From contig CM074134.1 of NCBI GenBank assembly GCA_037178625.1, positions 248,001 to 312,000 of the forward strand: a stretch of 64,000 bases of DNA, in the 5' to 3' direction. The DNA is from Skeletonema tropicum. Taxonomy: Eukaryota > Bacillariophyta > Thalassiosirophyceae > Thalassiosirales > Thalassiosiraceae. The position numbers and the translations under genes are program-made. Positions 23,187-34,400 of the stretch are shown piece by piece. Under the pieces are notes generated by a model. That model saw only the letters and a list, made by a program, of their open reading frames with translations. It ran no database searches and had not been told where the DNA came from. The stretch's first letter is position 1, and each line of letters begins with the position of its first letter.

Positions 23187-23793
23187 CCAGGCAAGATTGT
23201 AGTATGTAACGGGTCTAAATGTGGCCGGACCGATCAGATATTTTTCGGATATATCGGCACCCCCCAGCGGATATGTTGTGGCCATGGGGTTAAGATGGCA
23301 GATGGCGCAATGATTCAGCAATTCACAATTCAGCAGTCAGCAGGAGGTCAGCAGGTCCTGCATGCCGTGAGTAGTCAGCTAGAGAGAGAGCGCCAGCTAG
23401 CCGGCAGCGGATCTGCACTGGAGAGAAGACAGAGAGCTGTAGAAGAACTATCAAAAATTATTTATTATCGCATGTTGTAAGTTCAAGTAAGGATGAAAAG
23501 AAATAGTCAAGCGAGTGGGCCTAACTGAAAGCATCGTTTTCTCATGGCGTTGTCTTTTGATAAGAAAAAGAGCACCAAAATCAATATAGAATAGCATACC
23601 AATGGAAGATTTGTACAAATGCAATGGTCTCAATAATGTTGTCTTCCCTCGTGGGCTTGATGCATATTTGAAGTCTTCTACACTTAAGAAAACAACATGT
23701 CTGTACTTTCATGTGAAACTCTATATCTAACATGTTGTAATCTCTCATTTATTACTTCAAGTACAATCTATCACACCATAAAACAAAAACCAC
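23187..23793. other. Intergenic region between transposon and M48 gene
   Basis: Bases 23187-23215 are the inverted match to 10015-10040. A 61-codon + ORF (23295-23480, MADGAMIQQFTIQQ..., Gln/Glu/Arg-rich, ending just before GTAAGTTCAAG) could be an exon, but I cannot connect it to anything. The rest is AT-rich upstream sequence of the protease gene. Confidence 0.4.
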
Positions 23794-24699
23794 ATGAAGA
23801 AGGCAATCATTACTCTACTCTTGCTCCTTCCAAACAGCACAGGAGCATTGTCAACACCATCATCATCTACAGTAACCAAACATGACAGCAAGAACAAAAT
23901 CCTCAAGGGGATCAAAGCTTCTCAATTCCGACACCCACTCGATCGAGACCTGACCAACTTTTTCTCCAACGCACCCCTTAGTAACGTTGCCACCACAGCA
24001 ATTGAACGATCTCTCTCCATTGTTGAGCAGGGTGTGCGTCTCGACTTACTCAGCAGCAGTGTGAAAGTGTCACCCAATCAGTTGCCAGAATTGTACGATT
24101 CCATGCAAGAGGCTGCGTCAATTTTGGATATGGGGGTAGTTCCTGAATTGTATGTTCAATCGAGTCCTCAGGCGAATGCGTATACGTTGGCGTTGCAAAG
24201 TCGAGACGGTAACAAACCGGCGATTGTGGTGGTAACGTCGGCATTATTGGATCGTTGTTCCGATGAGGAGGTGCAGGCAATCATTGGACACGAGCTAGGA
24301 CATTTGAAGTGTTCTCATTCATTGTATCTAACATTGGGTGGACTTGCCTCGACTCCATTGCGAGGGTTGCCACTGGTGGGATCTCAAGCGGAGAAATTAT
24401 TACAGGAGTGGAGATTGGCGGCGGAATATTCCTGTGATCGAGCTGCCTTGTTGGTTGCGCAAGATGTGAAAGTTGTTGCAGGTGCAATGTTAAAGTTGTT
24501 TGCGGGGACGTCAAGAGCAACGAATACAGATGCGTTTATAGATCAATCGAGGGAGTATGAGCAGTTGTTGAAGGATGCTAACCCGATGGTCCGAGCGTCG
24601 ATTCGAATGCAGCAGAGGACTCATCCACTTCCAGTCAAGAGGGTTGGTGAGTTGGAGAAATGGTTTGGATCGGATGAGTACAAGTCGATTGTGGGATGA
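23794..24699 (+). CDS. M48 family zinc metalloprotease
   Basis: This single-exon ORF of 301 residues starts at ATG 23794. Zinc ligands: HELGH (residues about 166-170, IIGHELGHLKCSH) and the downstream Glu in the WRLAAEYSCDRAALL helix (about 207-221). Both are diagnostic for M48/Ste24-OMA1-like gluzincins. A hydrophobic N-terminus (MKKAIITLLLLLPNSTGALS) looks like a signal or bipartite organelle-targeting sequence, and no other transmembrane segment is visible. The size and layout resemble the soluble organellar M48 proteases of photosynthetic eukaryotes rather than the multi-span Ste24 type. The likely role is protein quality control inside a membrane-bound compartment; compartment and substrate are not determined. 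The gene converges on the RING gene with about 130 bp between stops. Confidence 0.9.
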   Translation: MKKAIITLLLLLPNSTGALSTPSSSTVTKHDSKNKILKGIKASQFRHPLDRDLTNFFSNAPLSNVATTAIERSLSIVEQGVRLDLLSSSVKVSPNQLPELYDSMQEAASILDMGVVPELYVQSSPQANAYTLALQSRDGNKPAIVVVTSALLDRCSDEEVQAIIGHELGHLKCSHSLYLTLGGLASTPLRGLPLVGSQAEKLLQEWRLAAEYSCDRAALLVAQDVKVVAGAMLKLFAGTSRATNTDAFIDQSREYEQLLKDANPMVRASIRMQQRTHPLPVKRVGELEKWFGSDEYKSIVG

Positions 24700-24828
24700 A
24701 GAAGTAGTGTTGATAAATGTATATAAGAAACAGGTGAATGTTGTTTGCTGTTAGATTTAGGCTCATTCGCCAGTAGATACAATACGAACTATTCCAATTC
24801 CTATACATTGCATACACAACAAGTTTGA

Positions 24829-26432
24829 TTATACTGCATCACTGCTATTGCTTTGACCACCATCACACAACTTCTCCTCAATAAAAGCCGACTTGATGAA
24901 TTCCTGACGACAGCAAGGACACTGTAACTCATAATGCTCAACCAACTGCCTCTCCGTTGGATTTAACGTAAATCGTTTCGTGGTGGAACGTTTCCTTCCC
25001 AATGCAACGAGCCATTGTATCATGCAATCCGAGTGGAAGACGTGAGTACATTCGGGGTTGGAGGACCAGCATATTTGTTGGTGTAGGTCGAATTCGGATA
25101 AGCAGATGGAACAGAAGATTGGTACTTGTCGCCACTGCTGTGTGTGTCTTGATGTTGTTTTGTTGTTTTCTGGCTGGATAGCTACTATTTCTGTGGCACT
25201 GCTTTTGTTGTTATTGTGATTATTGCGTGCCTCGTCCTCTTCTCGTCTTGGAATGTGTTGTTTGCAGGGCCATTTTCTCTTCACCACCGACTCGTCACTA
25301 CTGTCATCATTGCCATCGCTACTGTTGCTCTCATCACTGGTTAATTCGTCCTGTGATGTTTCTATGCACAATCCATCCAGCAAGCCTACACCAGCATGTG
25401 GAAGGATAACATGCGTGTAGTCGTTGTCAAAATTATCTTCCACATTCTCACCCTTTCTGCAGAGGTCGTCACATTCTATCACTCCATCTTTTGCATCATT
25501 CCCTTGATTATTTTCACTATTGTCATTGTTCCTACTGCAAAATCCTTCTTCAATATCTGAACCCGTAAATACAGTGTTGGATGATGTTGTTGTAGAATCT
25601 CCTTCGTTCGAAATCATTGCATTGCCATTATTGATGATTGTTTCAGAATTACTCCTAACAAGAAGTGTCATGTTCTGTTGTTGCACAACTACTAGATTCT
25701 CTTGCCTCAGTTTCTAGAACACATAGTATAATGATTTAGGATTTGACACACGGAATAGAGAGAGTGAGAGAGATGTTGTGTTGGAGTGTGCACAAGAAGA
25801 AAGAAATCATCACATGCACCATTTTCACTTGACGATGTACAATTATAGAGGTCAGAGATGCGCACCCTACATCCATCATACTCACCATTGAATAATTCAC
25901 TAACAGTCGCTCAATAGCCAATTGACGTAATGTATCAAGTCGTCTTTTAGAACGTTCGGATAAAAGTTGATAAGATGTTCCCTCGTTACTAATGTAAGTA
26001 AATGAAACCAAAACAAGAGACAAGTATATAATGTGCTGTATGTTAGAGAACACTGGTTGATCAAGAGAGGTAGATGTCATTTATTGCAGAGTCTTGCTAT
26101 ATAGCTTTTTTCAAGAGAGAAAAACAACCATGATGTGACCAAGTCATATCCAACAACATACAGATAACAATGCTATCATAACAAATTTGAAACACTCACC
26201 CATCATGATGTGCAGCGCCACCCTCCTCACCACCGCGACCATCAGTTATATCATTTTCTGCACTTGCCCTACTACCACACCCTACAAAATCCTTGCATAA
26301 TTGCCAAAGCCCATTCCAAAAGGGAGTTCCGGCGAAAAACAATACAAGAATAACAAACACTCCGTAAAGGACGAAAATGGCGGTGATTACTAGGAAGCGT
26401 GGATCTGTTAGATGATTGTTGTTGGCATGCAT
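24829..26432 (-). CDS. Membrane-anchored RING-H2 protein (probable E3 ubiquitin ligase), 3 exons
   Basis: Model: exon 1 26432-26200, exon 2 25988-25886, exon 3 25713-24829 (406 residues). Introns of 211 and 172 bp begin GTGAGT and end TTAG/CTAG, and the frame closes at both junctions. Exon 1 holds a strong transmembrane helix (FLVITAIFVLYGVFVILVLFFAG). Exon 2 encodes the basic helix LSERSKRRLDTLRQLAIERLL, shared with the neighbouring + gene. Exon 3 is acidic, Asn/Ser-rich and ends in a RING-H2: CSICL, C in ICWS, the H/C ligands in CTHVFHSDCMIQWL, a 25-residue insert, then CPCC. A membrane-anchored E3 ligase is the usual role for such a layout. Head-to-head with the gene starting at 26998. Confidence 0.8.
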
Positions 26433-26997
26433 TGTTGTTGTCGTCAGATGACATGCATATGGCTAAATAAAGTGTACCATAGAGAAGCAGTGGCTGGGTG
26501 CTGGGTGCAAATCGCCCACTGATGGATTTAGCGATAAAACAGAAGGCATTGATTTTAAAAGTAGGGGTAAGCAGAAGGCTTTTCCTGTTGCCATCTGCTA
26601 ATATGATTTCAACTTGAAGGTGTCATTTCCCCATCGGTGATGGGGTTCCCGGATAGAAACTGACAAATTATTCTTCACAGACTTTCGATGAAATCTTACT
26701 GATCCATCGTACACAGGAGTACCTGAGAAGGACACCCAGCACCCAGCACAACTTTCCCAGCTGGCAACCGATACTAATATCAGCTTTCCCAGGCAAACTT
26801 TACCTAAAATCAAAGCATCACGAACTAAACTTCCAGCTTCCAGTGCAGTTGAGGGAAGTTTCGCTATGAGCTCTCAAGACAACATCAGTGAGTACTCATA
26901 TAATTTCGTCATTGCACCAGCCATCACAGAGCCACAAATTATCCATAACTACACAACAAGAATAAGTACTAAACGCACGGTGCAGCATATATACAAC
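26433..26997. other. Shared upstream region of a divergent gene pair
   Basis: Likely bidirectional promoter region. It contains an inverted repeat: GCTGGGTGCTGGGTG near 26491 and CACCCAGCACCCAGC near 26730, each itself a short direct repeat, about 240 bp apart. An in-frame ATG at 26866 would extend the + gene by 44 residues. Confidence 0.5.
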
Positions 26998-27880
26998 ATG
27001 GCCACTCCTCCACAAAGCACATCATCATCATCTCGCTCTCGCTCACTCAACATTCCTTCCCTAACAATCTACGTCGGAGCCGGAGCCCTAACCCTCGTCT
27101 CCGCCATCACAGTCTCCGCTGTTTTTTACCTCCTCTTTGGTCCACTCGGCGCAATCCTCACGGCTGTTTTGTACTCCCTTGCTCTTGCGGGTATATTCTG
27201 CTGTAAGCGCGTGGTCGGAATGGTATGTCATCCACGGTATGAGATGTTGAGTGAACGACGAAAGAGTGAGGTGGATGAGGTGCGCAAGCGGGGGATTGAG
27301 CGCTTGTTGGAAGGGGCTACTCTGGTGAGTTGTCGATATAGTATATATGTATATATTCATGATGAAAGTTGTTAGACTTAGAATGTGGCTCATCTAGTAT
27401 ACTTCATTCAAATCCTTATCCTTTCTGCATACACGCACATTTCTCTTCTGCCTGCAGATGTTGAAAAATGAACACTTGATGCACAAAACCACAGCATTGA
27501 CATGCAAGTCGGAATCCGTCCATTACATCGGACTACTGCTGCAACTGTGGAATCCTCCACAACTTCTTCTGCGTCTTCCTCATTAGTTCTCTTGCCTTGG
27601 AACATATCATTTCGTCATTGGAATGTGATGATGATGAGCAAGACAACGAGGTTGATCTAGAGTTGGGAAATGTCGATGCTGTGGAAAATTCTTGTGCCAA
27701 GAATGATGATCACGATGATGACATGCCTTCTTCTTCCTCATCATGTGAAACTGAGGATGTAGATGTAGATGAAGAGCATAATGGAGGCATTTCTGTCGAT
27801 GTACAGCTATACAAGGAGGAAGATGAAGACTCTTTCTCTCCTTGTTCTTCTTTCGAATGTGCAGAAACAGAAACAGAATA
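26998..27880 (+). pseudogene. Decayed paralogue of the membrane RING gene
   Basis: Exon 1 (ATG 26998 to 27324, donor GTGAGT) encodes a Ser-rich N-terminus, two hydrophobic helices (YVGAGALTLVSAITVSAVFYLLFG and ILTAVLYSLALAGIFCC) and MLSERRKSEVDEVRKRGIERLLEG. The last matches exon 2 of the minus-strand RING gene. After an acceptor at 27457 (CTGCAG) no single frame stays open. A Ser/Thr-rich stretch reads in one frame (about 27472-27600) and an Asp/Glu-rich stretch in another (27597-27880), resembling the acidic middle of the RING gene. No RING motif follows; minus-strand transposase debris begins instead near 27885. Most likely a truncated, frameshifted duplicate. Exon 1 could still be expressed as a small membrane protein. 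Confidence 0.55.
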
Positions 27881-27884
27881 CACA

Positions 27885-28275
27885 GAGAGACCAAGTCGAT
27901 TCTCTGCCCGACTGATCTGTGAATCAGAGTATGGTTCAATGTTTGGAAATCTGTTGTGTAAATAGGCTTTCACTTCATACAATCTAGCATCAGGCCGGAT
28001 AACACGATATAAGGCAAGTTGGACGAGGACCTCCCCGTCAATTCCCTCGTAGGTGCCACCTTATTCCCAGTAGCACGCTTTGGTAAGATGTGTCCTAGCA
28101 GAACATGCTGTCTCAGCCACCTTCTGCAAGTCTGCAGAGAAGGGAACTTATTTTGTTCCTGTAGGCGCCTCACAACTGGTGTCTTGACGGATGCAATTCC
28201 GTTCCCCCCCCACCATCAACTCAATGACCATCTCACGCACTTCTTTTGAGTAGGCGTTCCCACCACGACTAGCAT
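27885..28275 (-). pseudogene. Fragment of a diatom-type HTH/DDE transposase
   Basis: Three minus-strand pieces line up as the N-terminus of a transposase family that I recognise from diatom genomes. They are RGGNAYSKEVREMVIEL (about 28265-28210), then after a frameshift in a G run near 28205 RRLQEQNKFPSLQTCRRWL and GHILPKRATGNK (about 28175-28050), and finally YLHNRFPNIEPYSDSQISRAENRLGL (about 27965-27890) in another frame. The helix-turn-helix part and linker are present; the DDE catalytic region is absent. It cuts off the 3' end of the + strand RING paralogue. Confidence 0.65.
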
Positions 28276-28451
28276 GTTTATGATCCTCTACTCTTGAACT
28301 CCTCATCCCTTTGAGGATGGCTGCGATTCTATCGCCGTCGCCGGACGTGGTGACAAGACGGCAATCAAAACGTATCCGAAGTCGTGAAATATTTATGAGA
28401 TGTGTAGCGTATTGTTATTGTGTAATATGCAATCGACATGCTCCATCTAAT

Positions 28452-28765
28452 GTAGATAATCGGCTAGAGATGACTGTCACTTGATAGTGCAGTCAGGCTT
28501 GTAATGCTTAGAAGCATACGCTCAGCGAACACGAGGTTCTGGACTGCACGACAGTCATCTCGGCGCTAGCGACTTTCATTATGTTGATGAATGCTTTTGC
28601 CAACTAACGTAGATAACCGGTTAGAGATGACTGTCACTTGATAGTGCAGTCAGGCTTGTAATGCTTAGAAGCATACGCTCAGCGAACACGAGGTTCTGGA
28701 CTGCACGACAGTCATCTCGGCGCTAGCGACTTTCATTATGTTGATGAATGCTTTTGCCAACTAAA
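28452..28765. repeat. Tandem pair of 157-bp units, each a long imperfect hairpin
   Basis: GTAGATAA(T/C)CGG starts at 28452 and again at 28609, and the two units are almost identical. In each unit GAGATGACTGTC pairs with GACAGTCATCTC and GTGCAGTC pairs with GACTGCAC, leaving an 8-nt bulge and a loop of about 47 nt. The unit ends TGTTGATGAATGCTTTTGCC, which also occurs at 1062 together with the following CAACTAA. Could be a structured RNA, a MITE pair or a foldback element. Confidence 0.85.
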
Positions 28766-29898
28766 GACTGTCCAGTGTAGTGTCTGTGCAACATTAATAT
28801 GTGTGTGGTCTTAGGTTTATTTGCTACGCACGTGGGTAGCGTGGTAGGGTATCTATGAAGAGAGTATTATGTGAAAGTTGGGTTGTATCTGTGTTTCATC
28901 TGGACAATTTAGTAATGAGATGGGGGATGGTTGGTGGCTTGTGTTCGTTGTGTTTTTTTGGAGAAGGGTCCATTAATTGAGATTGCTTTGAGTCTTGCTT
29001 TGCCGTTTGCGAGGCAGATTTCTCTTCTGAAGATTTGTTTGTGTGTAGTAGTCATGGGGTCGTGGTCTTGTAGTTGTAGGATTCGCCGTTATGGTGGTGT
29101 GTTTTGCTCTTTTTCCATTTTTGTAGTCCTTGGCCGAGGATGTTATAGTTATATGGTGTGTCGTGGGAGTAAGATTGGGTAGCCATTTTGTGTTCGTGTG
29201 GGAATCTGCGTTTGTCTATTTTGTGTAGTTGGTTCGGTTCCATAAAGGAAGTGGTTCATTGTCATTGTTGGTCCGAAGAGGCCTAACGGGATGAGTTGCT
29301 TCAAGCTTCAAGAATCTAATCTAAGTGAAATTGTCTGTGTCACATTTTGTCAAAATCCGCTGTGACAACCTAAACTTGTATGGTATTGTAGTTCAAGGGT
29401 AGATCCATACCATATCCAGAATACATATCACAAAGCATCATCTTCCTATCTACTTACTAGTGAAAATCTGAAAGGGATTAAACTATTTCCTTCTATATTT
29501 TTTGCCCTTCATGTTTGCATTCGCTACGCTTCCAACAAGCAAGTTAGAGGATGAGATGGGCTAGCGGACCAGCAGCCGGTCTAGTAAAATATGTCAAGAA
29601 GTTGTAAGAATGTATCAATTTATAAAAGAAGTTTAGGTTTAGTTCTCCGTCCGTGAGAAAGATATTCTTCTTTTCTCTTTGCTTTACACCTATCTATATA
29701 CGTGAAGCAAAGTGACAGACATGAACACATAGAAATAAGAGGACAAGACGAAATCATAATCTTGAAACTGAAGCGCTTGTCTGCACTTCCAGCCTTTTCA
29801 CCAGTCGTCTTTTCTTTTGTTCCAAACTTCGTGAAATAGCCCAATCAGTAGCAGCTATATGGCACTCTCCTTGCTGTGTGTGGCAATCGTCTTCCACA
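28766..29898. other. Non-coding stretch
   Basis: GT-rich on the + strand between 28800 and 29250. No gene, repeat or transposon end could be supported. Confidence 0.5.
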
Positions 29899-30183
29899 TC
29901 ATGTTGGCTTCGGCAAGTGCCTCAAGTCCTCATCCGGCGCTTGACCTAATTGTTCATCGATTGCTTGATATTTACCCTTAGCAGCGACAATCCCAGTCCA
30001 GTCACCCTTGGCAATCAAATCATCGAGGCGCGTAATACGGGTTCCTTTCCTTATTCCAATCGGAAGAAGCAGTGGATGTATCCAGGCTGGAATCATGCAT
30101 TGAGTCCGTTTCGACGTAGGATCTTGTTTCGGAGTTTCCGGCATGGCAGGAGCGATGCCTTTGTAACTTTTCATTGCTCTGAG
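29899..30183 (-). pseudogene. Decayed gene fragment with a GDW-type C-terminus
   Basis: The minus frame 30050-29899 encodes RLDDLIAKGDWTGIVAAKGKY... and stops with TGA. I recognise the LDDLIxxGDWxGVxxxAxxY pattern from C-terminal parts of many diatom proteins. The preceding segment reads in another frame (SNEKLQRHRSCHAGN..., then SSDWNKERNPYYAP, about 30183-30035) and would join it after a single-base shift near 30040. A TTCTCAG acceptor-like site lies just upstream, near 30184. No further exon was found. Interpreted as the broken 3' end of a lost or unresolved gene. Confidence 0.4.
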
Positions 30184-30404
30184 AAGAAGCAAGGTCTCAT
30201 TATCATTACGAGAGAGGTCTCATTATGTATGTACTGTCTGGTAGAGACGCAAAGGTGTAAGTTCAAAGCGGTACCAAAAGCAAGAATCTGGTAGAGAAGC
30301 AGATTCAGAGTTGTGTATGTAATATGCAAAGCGGGACCCACCCAAAGCTCTCTGATAGATGAAAAGTTTTTCTCAGCGCTGCTCGGCGCTCTTCGCCGAG
30401 ATCA

Positions 30405-30995
30405 ATGTACATACTACGCGCAAAAAAATTGCTCCAGGAGCATTTAGGTCCCGAGTTCGCTAGTAAAAAAAGTGATTAGCAAGCACTTTAGTCACGAGTT
30501 CCAACTCGAACTCGCACAAAATTCCTAGCAACCATGTCGACATATCCACTCCGTAGCCTGGTAAGTTTCTTGGTATACTTGTGCACTAGAATAACCAGGT
30601 GTTATGTGATAGCACACATTATTGGCTGTCGATAGAGCCACTGGTCAACATTGTAACTGCTGTATTCGTCCTGAAGTGGTTAATTAGCATGGGTCAGATG
30701 GGTTGTTTAGGCGATTTTACCAGTGAATTTAACTAGTAAAAATGTTGAAAATCACCCAGGAACAATTGAAGATAACTCAATGAGGACTAGATATAGATGG
30801 TACATCCAAGGAATAATTATATTTGGATAGTTTTTAGTTTGGCATTCTCAATCGCCTTTTTTGTCGAATGTGTATTATAGGCCATGGTGGAGGGGGTGTG
30901 CTGACCGACATGTGGTTGTAAGCTACTTTTGTGCGTGAGAGCGCGCTGGAACAATTTTTTGCAGGGAGCAATTTTTTTGCGCGGTAGCATACATA
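30405..30995. mobile_element. Candidate inverted-repeat element (MITE-like)
   Basis: GCGCAAAAAAATTGCTCC at 30418-30435 is repeated exactly inverted at 30965-30982. Outside the cores, CATACTAC on the left resembles the inverted CATGCTACC-type sequence on the right. The ~590 bp between contain no ORF. No target duplication could be fixed. A short GC hairpin (CTCGGCG/CGCCGAG) sits just left of it, near 30382. Confidence 0.4.
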
Positions 30996-31421
30996 CTTAT
31001 GCATCTCGCACTGTGCGTGCATTGCCCACAACCCACAACCCAAGGCCACAGCCACATGCCATGCTGCCACATGCCACAACCACAACCCACAACGCGCCAC
31101 ATCAATCAACAAAATTATTATTTAGCCGCTAGCTGATGAAATTATTTCGAAAGGCTTTGTCGTATAGCAACCCTTTGGTGAAAGTAAAAATAAATATTGT
31201 CTAGAGGATAGATTACACTTGTAGCATACATGGTCCAACAGCCACTTATTCCTATCCTCGCCATTCTCTGATAGCCTATCTAGGGTAATGGTGGTGGTTG
31301 TGGTAGTGGTATAACTTCGCTTAATAGCAACCATTTTTTCCGTTGTCAAGCAACAACCAAAAATTCAAAAGCAACGAGAGGAACAGAAAAACTGGCCGAG
31401 GACAGCAACACACTACTCACA

Positions 31422-34400
31422 ATGGAAAAAATGGACCATAATAATGGTAGTGACATTGAGGAGGGCAGAATCACCACCTCGGATGAAAAAAGTACTGACG
31501 GTTCAAGCTCATCTCTTTCATCTTCCGCTGCCGTTACTCGCGGCCTGCCAGGCCACACGGAAGCGAAATTGAATGTCTCGAATTCTCCGGACGGGAAAAA
31601 TCTTGCTTCTGATGGCAAAGATGCCGCTGATCGTTTCGAACATCGAGTCAGAAGAAAGATAATGGCTGAAGGCGGTAAAACTACAACTTCTACGTCAGAA
31701 TTGCACCATTCAGGTCAGGATAAACATGGCAGTGAAAGTGGGCAGGGGCAGGACTCCTTGGATGCGAAACGTGTTGCTTGTGGAGGTGGAGATGCCACTG
31801 CCGCTGACCGTTTTGAAGATAGGCTGAAAAGAAAACTGTCTGATGGCAATGAAACTACATCTTCTGCCACTGACCGTTTTGAAGACCGACTGAAAAGAAA
31901 ATTGTCTGACGGCAATGAAACTACATCTTCTGCCACTGACCGTTTTGAAGACCGACTGAAAAGAAAACTGTCTGATGGCAATGAAACTACATCTTCTGCC
32001 ACTGACCGTTTTGAAGACCGACTGAAAAGAAAATTGTCTGATGGCAATGAAACTACATCTTCTGCCACTGACCGTTTTGAGGATCGACTGAAAAGAAAAT
32101 TGTCTGATGGCAATGAAACTACATCTTCTGCCACTGACCGTTTTGAAGACCGACTGAAAAGAAAATTGTCTGACGGCAATGAAACTACATCTTCTGCCAC
32201 TGACCGTTTTGAGGATCGACTGAAAAGAAAACTGTCTGATGGCAACACAACTACAGCTGATAATTCTAAGAGTCCGGATGAAAATGACGGTCTAAGTGAG
32301 CAAGGGCAGGACTCCCCAGATGTGGAACATATTGCTTCTGGTGGTGGAGCAGATGCCATTGACCGCTTTGAGGATCGACTGAAGAGAAAGATGGCTGAAG
32401 GCAGCAAAACCACAGCTGCAACTGAAGAATTGCACCATTCAGATCAGGATGAATCTCACGCTTGCAATGAGCAGGGAAGATTCATCGCCTCTGAAAATAC
32501 CAACGCACTCCGCCCATTCAACTCTGCAGAATTTGAGGATGAATCAAAACCACAAATTGATTTCGGAGAGGATTCAACCGATGAAGATGACGGGCCGCCT
32601 CTTCCTCTCGTTTATCAGCAAGATTCTCTGACTGAAACCAAAATGGAAGCAGCATCACAGATATCAGGGACAAATAGTAGTGGTTCCAATAGCCAAGTAA
32701 ATGAAGCATCTACTGCTGTTGCTGTAGGTGGTAATGAATCGAGAGGGGGAGGTCATTCTGTTCAGCAAATGGATGAACACGAACCAGAGAATTTGCAGCA
32801 GCCATCTGCTGGACCTGGAATTAATTCTACCAGTGACGATGATGATGCCTATCAAGTCTTATCAACAGCAGAGAGAGACGTGCAATTTTCAATTTTAAAT
32901 GCATATTTGGTGGAAGATGAAGAGGAAGAAGGTGTTCATGATACTGTGTATGAAGCAACTCTTGTAGAACCTGAACTTCCATGGTGGAAGCAGAGGCGAA
33001 TCAAATTCTTGTTGACGATATTTTGTGTACTGATTACAGCGTTTGCTGTCAGTCTTGGAGTTACGCTTCCACGTTCCGAAATTACAGTTACAGCGCCTCC
33101 TTCGGCTGCTGTCAAAAATACTGATCCTCCTTCGATGAGTCTCCATCCGTCTCAATCTCCAAGCGAGCGATCTTACGCATGCTTTGCTGATCGTGACATA
33201 CTCAAGTATGCCACTACCCAGTATTATAACACAACCGGGTGTAATAAAGAGGTAGACTTTTGCCCTGCTAAAATTGTAGATAAGTATGGATGGCCAATTG
33301 GATCATGGTGTGTCGACGACGTAACTGACATGGCAAGCTTATTTGAAGGTCTCGATATTTTTGACGAAGATCCTATCTGGGTGGAAAGTTGGTCAAGTTA
33401 CTAATATGAATCGAATGTTCTTTGGAGCTTCATCATTCAATCAGGATTTGTCATCTTGGAACATATCAGCTGCTACAAATGCGAGGGAAATGTTCACAGG
33501 GGCAATATCCTTTAACCAGAATCTGTGTATGTGGGAGGATACCTTCCCTTACAGCAATGCAAATGATATGTTCGTGGATTCAGGCTGTACTATCAAACAC
33601 GATCCATCATCTGTACATCGAGGCCCATTTTGTGCTTTCTACTGCAACGAGGTATCTCCGACGGATTGTTTTACCAACCGGGATGAGCTCAAGGCTGCAG
33701 TTGATCAATATGTTCAAGGCCTCTGGGGTGAAGATGACAGCTCAAAATATGGATGGCCGATTGGGTCTTGGTGCGTGGGTAACGTGACTGACATGTCAGA
33801 ATTGTTTCGAGATCTTCGCACATTTGACGAAGACATTTCTATGTGGGATGTTGGTCAAGTAACTGATATGAGTCGAATGTTCTTGGCAGCTTCATCGTTC
33901 AACCGTGATTTGTCAAGTTGGAATACTTCAGCTGTTAATACTATGAAGAAAATGTTCGATAAAGCAGCATCCTTTGATGGCGACATCTCATCTTGGGACA
34001 CGTCTCGAGTGACTGATATGAGTTTCATGTTCTTTGATGCTTCGTCATTCAACCAAAAGAATCTGTCTCGGTGGGATACTTCAGCTATCATTGCTATGGA
34101 TGCCATGTTCCATAATGCATCATCCTTTAACGGTGACATCTCATCTTGGAACACGGCTGCAGTGACTGATATGAGTCGCATGTTCTGGGGCGCTTCATCA
34201 TTGAACCAAAGTGATCTCTCTCTCTGGGATACTTCAGCGGTTAACACTATGGAGTCGATGTTTGAAGGAGCATTGTCCTTTAATGGCGACGTCTCATTCT
34301 TGGAGTACACGTCTGCAGTGACCGATATGAGTTACATGTTCAATAAAGCAGCATCCTTTGATGGCGACATGTCATCTTGGGACACGTCTGCAGTGACTGA

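Noticed and set aside
28931..29182. 83-codon + ORF rich in Cys and hydrophobics
   Set aside because: GT-rich non-coding composition; no start context, signal peptide logic or homologue pattern.
31715..32413. 232-codon minus ORF opposite the BspA-like gene
   Set aside because: Antisense shadow of the 66-bp repeats; the 3-fold period keeps any frame open.
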